Below are positions 8,322 through 11,871 of a stretch of DNA of 11,871 nt, in pieces (positions within the stretch are counted from its first letter, which is position 1; every line of letters starts with the position of its first letter). The notes under the pieces were generated by a model, which was given only the letters and a program-made list of their open reading frames with translations, was not told the origin of the DNA and made no database searches. Origin of the DNA: an uncultured Propionibacteriaceae bacterium (GTDB taxonomy: Bacteria; Actinomycetota; Actinomycetes; Propionibacteriales; Propionibacteriaceae). Made by a program: the position numbers and the translations under genes. Location: NCBI GenBank assembly GCA_937859105.1, contig CALMAD010000336.1:1-11871 (forward strand), read 5' to 3'.

Positions 8322-9265
8322 CCCTTCACCCCCGAACTGGCGATCGACGAAATGAACGCCCGCTGGAACATGAGGAAGATGATGATCACCGGAATCGTGA
8401 TCAGGCTGGTGTAGGCCATGATCTGCCCCCAAGGCATCCCCTCCGCGGTACCCGAGGAGAAGAATTAGCGCATGCCCACCTGCACCGGCCGCATGTCTTC
8501 GTTTTGAATGACCGGCCACAGGTACGAGTTCCACTGCGGGAGGAACGTGAGGATCGCCGAGGTAGCGAATGCGGGGCCCGCCAGCGGGGACACCACGGAG
8601 CGGTAGATGCGGAGCCATCCGGCCCCGTCGACGCGCGCGGCCTCGTCGAGCTCCTTCGGAATCGAGCTGTAGTACTGCGTGAACAGGAAGATCGAGAAGG
8701 CGTTCGCGATGAACGGGATGATCAGGACCTCATAGCTGTTCGCCCACCCCATCCGAAAGGCGAATCCGTCGGAGTGCAGCACCACCCGCGGCAGATTCGA
8801 GACGAGGTACACCATCGGGATGGCGAAGGTCTCGAAGGGCACGATCAGCGTGGCGATGATGGCCCCCAGAATGAGCCCCCGACCGCGGAACCGTAGCCGC
8901 GCCAGCGCGAAGCCGGCCATGGAGTTCACGACGAGCCCCAGCACCACGATCGACACGGTGACGATGGTCGAGACGAGGAAGAACTGGCCCACCGGGACGC
9001 GGTCGAAGACGCCGACGTAGTTGTCCATGGACAGGTCCCCCACCGGGACGAACGCTCGCCAACTCGTGAGGTCGTTGAGGATCTGATTCCGCGGTTTGAA
9101 GCTCGAACTGATCATGAACAGCAGCGGAAGAATGAAGGTCAGCGACAGCAAGACCAGCGGGATATAGGTCCACGGATTTCCGCGATCGGTCCCGCTCGCA
9201 CGGATCGTTTTCGTGACGGGTTGCGCCTGCACCGTGGCGGCGGCCGCCTGGGTTTGAGTGCTCAT
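8318..9265 (-). pseudogene. Sugar ABC permease 2 (MalG type), broken by an in-frame TAA
   Basis: The gene reads from ATG 9265 (behind a strong AAGGAGGACT) to a TAA at 8465-8467, codon 267. Reading on in the same frame gives 48 more residues that fit the family's C-terminus (FFSSGTAEGMPWGQIMAYTS, then a last membrane helix LITIPVIIIFLMF, ending SSGVKG) before the natural TGA at 8318-8320. The original protein was 315 residues. Five or so membrane segments and the EAA loop (ELDEAARVDGAGWLRIYRSV, from 205) are retained, and the last helix is lost. The stop probably replaces a tyrosine codon (VGM-R-Y-FF), one base away. The inner-membrane partner would be permease 1. A base-calling error is the main alternative. 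Confidence 0.9.
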
Positions 9266-9269
9266 GGCT

Positions 9270-10184
9270 CTAGTCCTCCTTGGTGAGAGCCCGCTGGAGC
9301 AGCGTGACGGCCAAGACGATGATGAAGAAGATCAGACTCAGGGCCGATCCGTAGCCGACGTCGCCGCGTCCGGAACCCATCTGAATGATGTGGTAGACGA
9401 GCGTGGTCGTCGCGTTCGCGGGGCCGCCGCTGGTCACCACGTCGATCTGCGTGAACAGCGAGAACGCGGAGATCGTGATGGTGATGAAGATAAAGACGAA
9501 CGTCGGCCGCAACCCCGGCAGGGTGACGTTGAGGAACTGCTGCCACTTGGTCGCCCCGTCCAGGGCGGACGCCTCGTAGAGGTCATGGTTGATCGTCTGC
9601 AGCCCCGACAGCCACAGGATCATGTGGAACCCGACCCCCTACCAGATCGACATGACGATGACGGCCGGGAGCGCCGTTGACGGCTCTTTCAGCCAGTCCA
9701 CATTGAAGCCGAAGATGGCGTTGACGAGGCCGTCCTGCTGGTACATGAAGCGCCACAGCATCGCGACGACCACCATCGACGTGACCACCGGCATGAAGAA
9801 CATCACCCGAAACGCGGTGACGCCTCGCAACTTCTGGTTGACGAGCAGCGCCAGGACCAGCCCGAGGCCGCCCTGCACCGGCACGACCACGAACACGAAG
9901 ACTGCGATGTTACGCAGGCCGGCCCAGAACGTCGGGTCGGCGGTCAGGGCGCGGAGGAATTGCGCCAACCCCACGAACTCGGGGGCGTAAGCGGACCCGA
10001 GCCGCGCGTTCGTAAAGCCCAGCCCGAACGACATGAGGACGGGGACGACGAGGAACAGCAACAGCAGGATGACGGCGGGAGCGAGGAACCAAAAGGCCGC
10101 TCTCTCTTCTGGGGCGTCCACAGATTCGGGGCGCTTCGGCACATTGCGCGAACGAGGGTTCGCCTTGGTGACAGTCGTTGACAT
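9270..10184 (-). pseudogene. Sugar ABC permease 1 (MalF/UgpA type), broken by an in-frame TAG
   Basis: I start at ATG 10184 (MSTTVTKANP), which has GGGGAG seven bases upstream, rather than a GTG seven codons earlier that overlaps the binding-protein stop. An in-frame TAG at 9639-9641 is codon 182. The frame resumes at once with GVGFHMILWLSGLQTINH and runs to a natural TAG at 9270-9272, for about 304 residues in all. In relatives the interrupted spot reads IW-Q-GVGF, so CAG to TAG is the simplest change. The coupling loop that contacts the ATPase (YEASALDGATKWQQF, from 203) lies after the stop, so the truncated product could not work. Permease 2 starts four bases downstream. Confidence 0.9.
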
Positions 10185-10201
10185 GAAAGGCTCCCCTCGG
10201 C

Positions 10202-11502
10202 TCACCGGTTGTACCGGGCGGCGTTGATGTCGGCGTCGATCTCCCGCACGGATTGCTCGAGCACCTGCTCAGGAGCCTTGCCTGCGACGAGATCCTGGAA
10301 TTGCTGCTGGAAGACCTGACTCACCACCGGATACGCCGGCGTGGGCGGACGCACCAACCCGAAGCGGCGTGACATCTCGGTGAGGAAGGCCAGCGGCTGG
10401 CCGGGCCCGTAGTAGCCGGCGGTGGTCTGCGCGGCCGCCGTCGTGGTGGCGGGGATCAGCGACGTCACATCCGAGAACTCCGCGATGTAGCGATCCTGCA
10501 TCGAGAACCGCAGGTACGCGAGGGCGCCCTCCTTCTGTCGAGCGGTGCACGCGCGCGTGAGGCCGTACTGCCACGAGCCGACGCCCACCTTGGGGCCGGC
10601 CCCGAAATCAGGCGGCGGCAGAATCACCAGGTCATCACCGAAGGCCTGGTAGTTCTTGAGGTAGCTCCAGTTGCCGCTGTACTGCATCGCGACGCGCCCA
10701 TTCTCGAACTCGGTGCGGTCCTGGGCGTTGGATCGCGGCGCGAACCCCTCGGTGAACTGCTTCTGGAACCACTCGGCGAACGCGAGGGATTTCGGACTGT
10801 TCAGGACGCCGTCGGCCGTCTCGTAGTTCTCCCGGTTGATGAGATCGCCCCCGAAGCTTTGCAGCAGTGGCGAGTACGCATAGGTGTACCACTCGCTCTG
10901 GTCGCTGGGGCCCCAGTCGACCGCCCACTCGAAGTCGCCAGACGCCTTGATGCGCTGCTCCGCCTCTGCGAACTCCTGCGCCGTCCGCGGGCGATCCACG
11001 CTGGGAATACGGATGCCGTACTTCTCTCCAAGACGGACCGCCGCGAGAACAGCGCGGTCGTGGCGTCCCAGTAGCCCACCGTGTAGATCTGGCCGTCGTA
11101 GCGGCCGACCGTCGACGGAAGGAAGTTCGCGACATCCTTCTCCGTCAGGCCGGGCGGCACCAACCAACCGTTCCACGCCCACCTCGGCATGATCGGTCCG
11201 TCGACATCCAGAATGCACGGCAGGTCATTGGACGCCGCCGCACCCTGCACGGACGTGTTGTAGGCGTCCTGCGGGAAGTCCTGCCGAACCACCTCGTAGT
11301 CGCTTTGCGAAGCATTGAACTCGGTGATCATGCGGGAGATCACCTTCATCTCGCCCTCATTGCCCGCCGAATGCGACCAGAGGCTGATGGGCACCGGGCC
11401 CGTGCCGTCCCATCCGTCCCGGTCCTGGCTGCTGCACCCCGCCAGGACAAGCGGCGCCATCACGGCCAGGCAGGCCACGAGGGCGAGTCCGCGTCGAACC
11501 AT
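10202..11502 (-). pseudogene. Sugar ABC solute-binding lipoprotein, frameshifted
   Basis: The start codon is ATG 11502, behind AAGGGGGAC. The lipoprotein signal MVRRGLALVACLAVMAPLVL is followed by the lipobox LAGC, with Cys23 to be lipidated and anchored outside the membrane. The frame is good to Glu159 (YWDATTALFSRRSVLE). Two extra bases in the TC repeat at 11023-11028 then shift it, and the true protein continues in another frame as KYGIRIPSVDRPRTAQEFAE through to INAARYNR at 10204. Removing the two bases restores 432 residues, the usual length of a family 1 sugar-binding protein. The upstream frame ends after 233 residues. Downstream landmarks such as YAYSPLLQSFGGD and ENGRVAMQYSGNWSY are well kept, so the lesion is recent or an error. 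Confidence 0.9.
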
Positions 11503-11519
11503 CGCTGTCCCCCTTCGAA

Positions 11520-11567
11520 CTGAGGCTGCTGCTTACGCTCCAGCGGGCCTCGGCGCCCGCGCCTCAG
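11520..11567 (-). other. Possible leader stem-loop of the sugar operon
   Basis: In the untranslated region ahead of the binding protein, GCGGGC/GCCCGC (11543-11548 with 11555-11560) forms an inner stem and CTGAGGC/GCCTCAG (11520-11526 with 11561-11567) an outer stem, with a 16-base one-sided bulge. CTGCTG (11526-11531) can pair instead with CAGCAG (11565-11570). No known riboswitch is recognised. Confidence 0.3.
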
Positions 11568-11581
11568 CAGAAGAGTGCGGC

Positions 11582-11612
11582 TGCTCAAACGATTTAGTGA
11601 ATCGTTTGAGCA
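11582..11612 (-). promoter_or_regulatory. Perfect long palindrome, likely LacI-type operator of the sugar operon
   Basis: Arms TGCTCAAACGATT (11582-11594) and AATCGTTTGAGCA (11600-11612) are a perfect 13-bp inverted repeat around TAGTG, 80 bases before the binding-protein start. It stands out as AT-rich within a GC-rich region. The two-fold symmetry and the adjacency to an operon that encodes its own LacI-type protein make it the likely operator. A -35-like TTGATA lies just upstream, so bound repressor would cover the promoter. Confidence 0.7.
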
Positions 11613-11631
11613 CCGTTATCAAACCGTTATA
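11612..11631 (-). promoter_or_regulatory. Candidate promoter elements and direct repeat for the sugar operon
   Basis: ACCGTTAT occurs twice, at 11612-11619 and 11623-11630, an exact 11-base period. On the minus strand the same stretch supplies TTGATA (11617-11622), a candidate -35, and TATAAC (11626-11631), a candidate -10. Neither has an ideal partner: TTGATA faces no good -10 at 17 bases, within the palindrome. The promoter is probably here but its exact boxes are uncertain. Confidence 0.4.
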
Positions 11632-11671
11632 AGTGACCTGGGGTGCCCGCCGCCACGCGCCTCACACGCAA

Positions 11672-11703
11672 GGACGCCCCCGCTCGCGTGAGCGGGGGCG
11701 TCC
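11672..11703 (-). terminator. groEL terminator hairpin
   Basis: A perfect 14-bp stem (arm GGACGCCCCCGCTC at 11672-11685, mate at 11690-11703) with a GCGT loop starts 22 bases after the groEL stop. There is no U-tract, as is common in GC-rich actinobacteria. It should insulate the sugar operon from chaperonin transcription. Confidence 0.85.
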
Positions 11704-11725
11704 GGGTGTTTCGGGAGCGGCTGGA

Positions 11726-11871
11726 TCAGAAGTCCATGCCACCCATGCCGCCGTCGGCGCCGGCCGGCATGGCCGGGGCCTTCTCCGGCTTGTCGGCGAC
11801 GACGGCCTCGGTCGTCAGGAACAGCGCCGCGATGGACGCCGCGTTCTGCAGCGCCGAGCGGGTGACCTTGA
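11726..11871 (-). CDS. groEL: Chaperonin GroEL, C-terminal end (cut by window edge)
   Basis: The last 47 residues are visible, beginning [20 protein letters not shown] and ending in the Gly-Met repeat tail GGMGGMDF. The tail lines the folding chamber of the 60-kDa chaperonin. [14 protein letters not shown] is a near-invariant part of the equatorial domain. Actinobacteria often carry two groEL genes; the Gly-Met tail, rather than a histidine-rich one, points to the housekeeping copy. The start lies beyond the right edge. Confidence 0.96.
   Translation of the reverse strand, partial: KVTRSALQNAASIAALFLTTEAVVADKPEKAPAMPAGADGGMGGMDF

Noticed and set aside
8322..8618. N-terminal extension of the hydrolase up to 8618
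   Set aside because: This part is the +1 shadow of the permease 2 C-terminus; the GTG at 8321 gives the family start and a typical GTGA overlap.
9270..10184. Stop-codon reassignment as explanation for the in-frame stops
   Set aside because: TAG also ends permease 1 and the repressor at the expected places, TAA ends ureC at the expected place, and a frameshift hits the third gene, so ordinary gene decay or error is simpler.
1..11871. CRISPR array, tRNA/rRNA, insertion sequence or prophage features
   Set aside because: No spaced direct repeats, no transposase or integrase, no tRNA-like folds were seen while reading both strands.

Overview
The window comes from a GC-rich bacterium, most likely an actinobacterium. 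The support is the extreme G/C bias at third codon positions, separate ureA and ureB genes, a GlnR-like nitrogen box ahead of ureA, a GroEL ending in GGMGGMDF, and a LacI-regulated sugar ABC operon with no ATPase gene of its own. The exact genus cannot be told. Every gene lies on the minus strand, so the order of transcription is right to left, and no stretch over 300 bases lacks a gene.

Positions 6116 down to 108 hold a complete urease operon: ureA-ureB-ureC-ureE-ureF-ureG-ureD, then a urea-transporter (UT family) gene. Junctions are tight (a 4-base ATGA overlap, a 20-base overlap, gaps of 10 to 59 bases) and all active-site and P-loop residues I checked are present. The transporter brings in urea, UreABC hydrolyses it, and UreE/F/G/D load nickel. 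The 179-base gap upstream (6117-6295) carries four GlnR-like half-sites phased at exactly 11 bases, and a perfect 11-bp hairpin in the presumed leader.

Positions 11502 down to 6296 hold a sugar-uptake operon: lipoprotein solute-binding protein, two permeases, a compact GH32/GH68-type five-bladed-propeller hydrolase, and a LacI-family repressor. All three transporter components are broken: a 2-base frameshift in a TC/AG repeat in the binding protein, an in-frame TAG in permease 1, and an in-frame TAA in permease 2. In each case the protein resumes cleanly after the lesion, so these look like recent pseudogenes. The hydrolase and repressor are intact, and upstream of the operon sits a perfect 13-bp-arm palindrome, the likely repressor operator.

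At the right edge is the 3' end of groEL, followed by a strong 14-bp terminator hairpin that separates it from the sugar operon.

I did not find a wholly new system. The most notable signals are the selective decay of the transporter genes, the long operator palindrome, and the phased GlnR-like array controlling urease.
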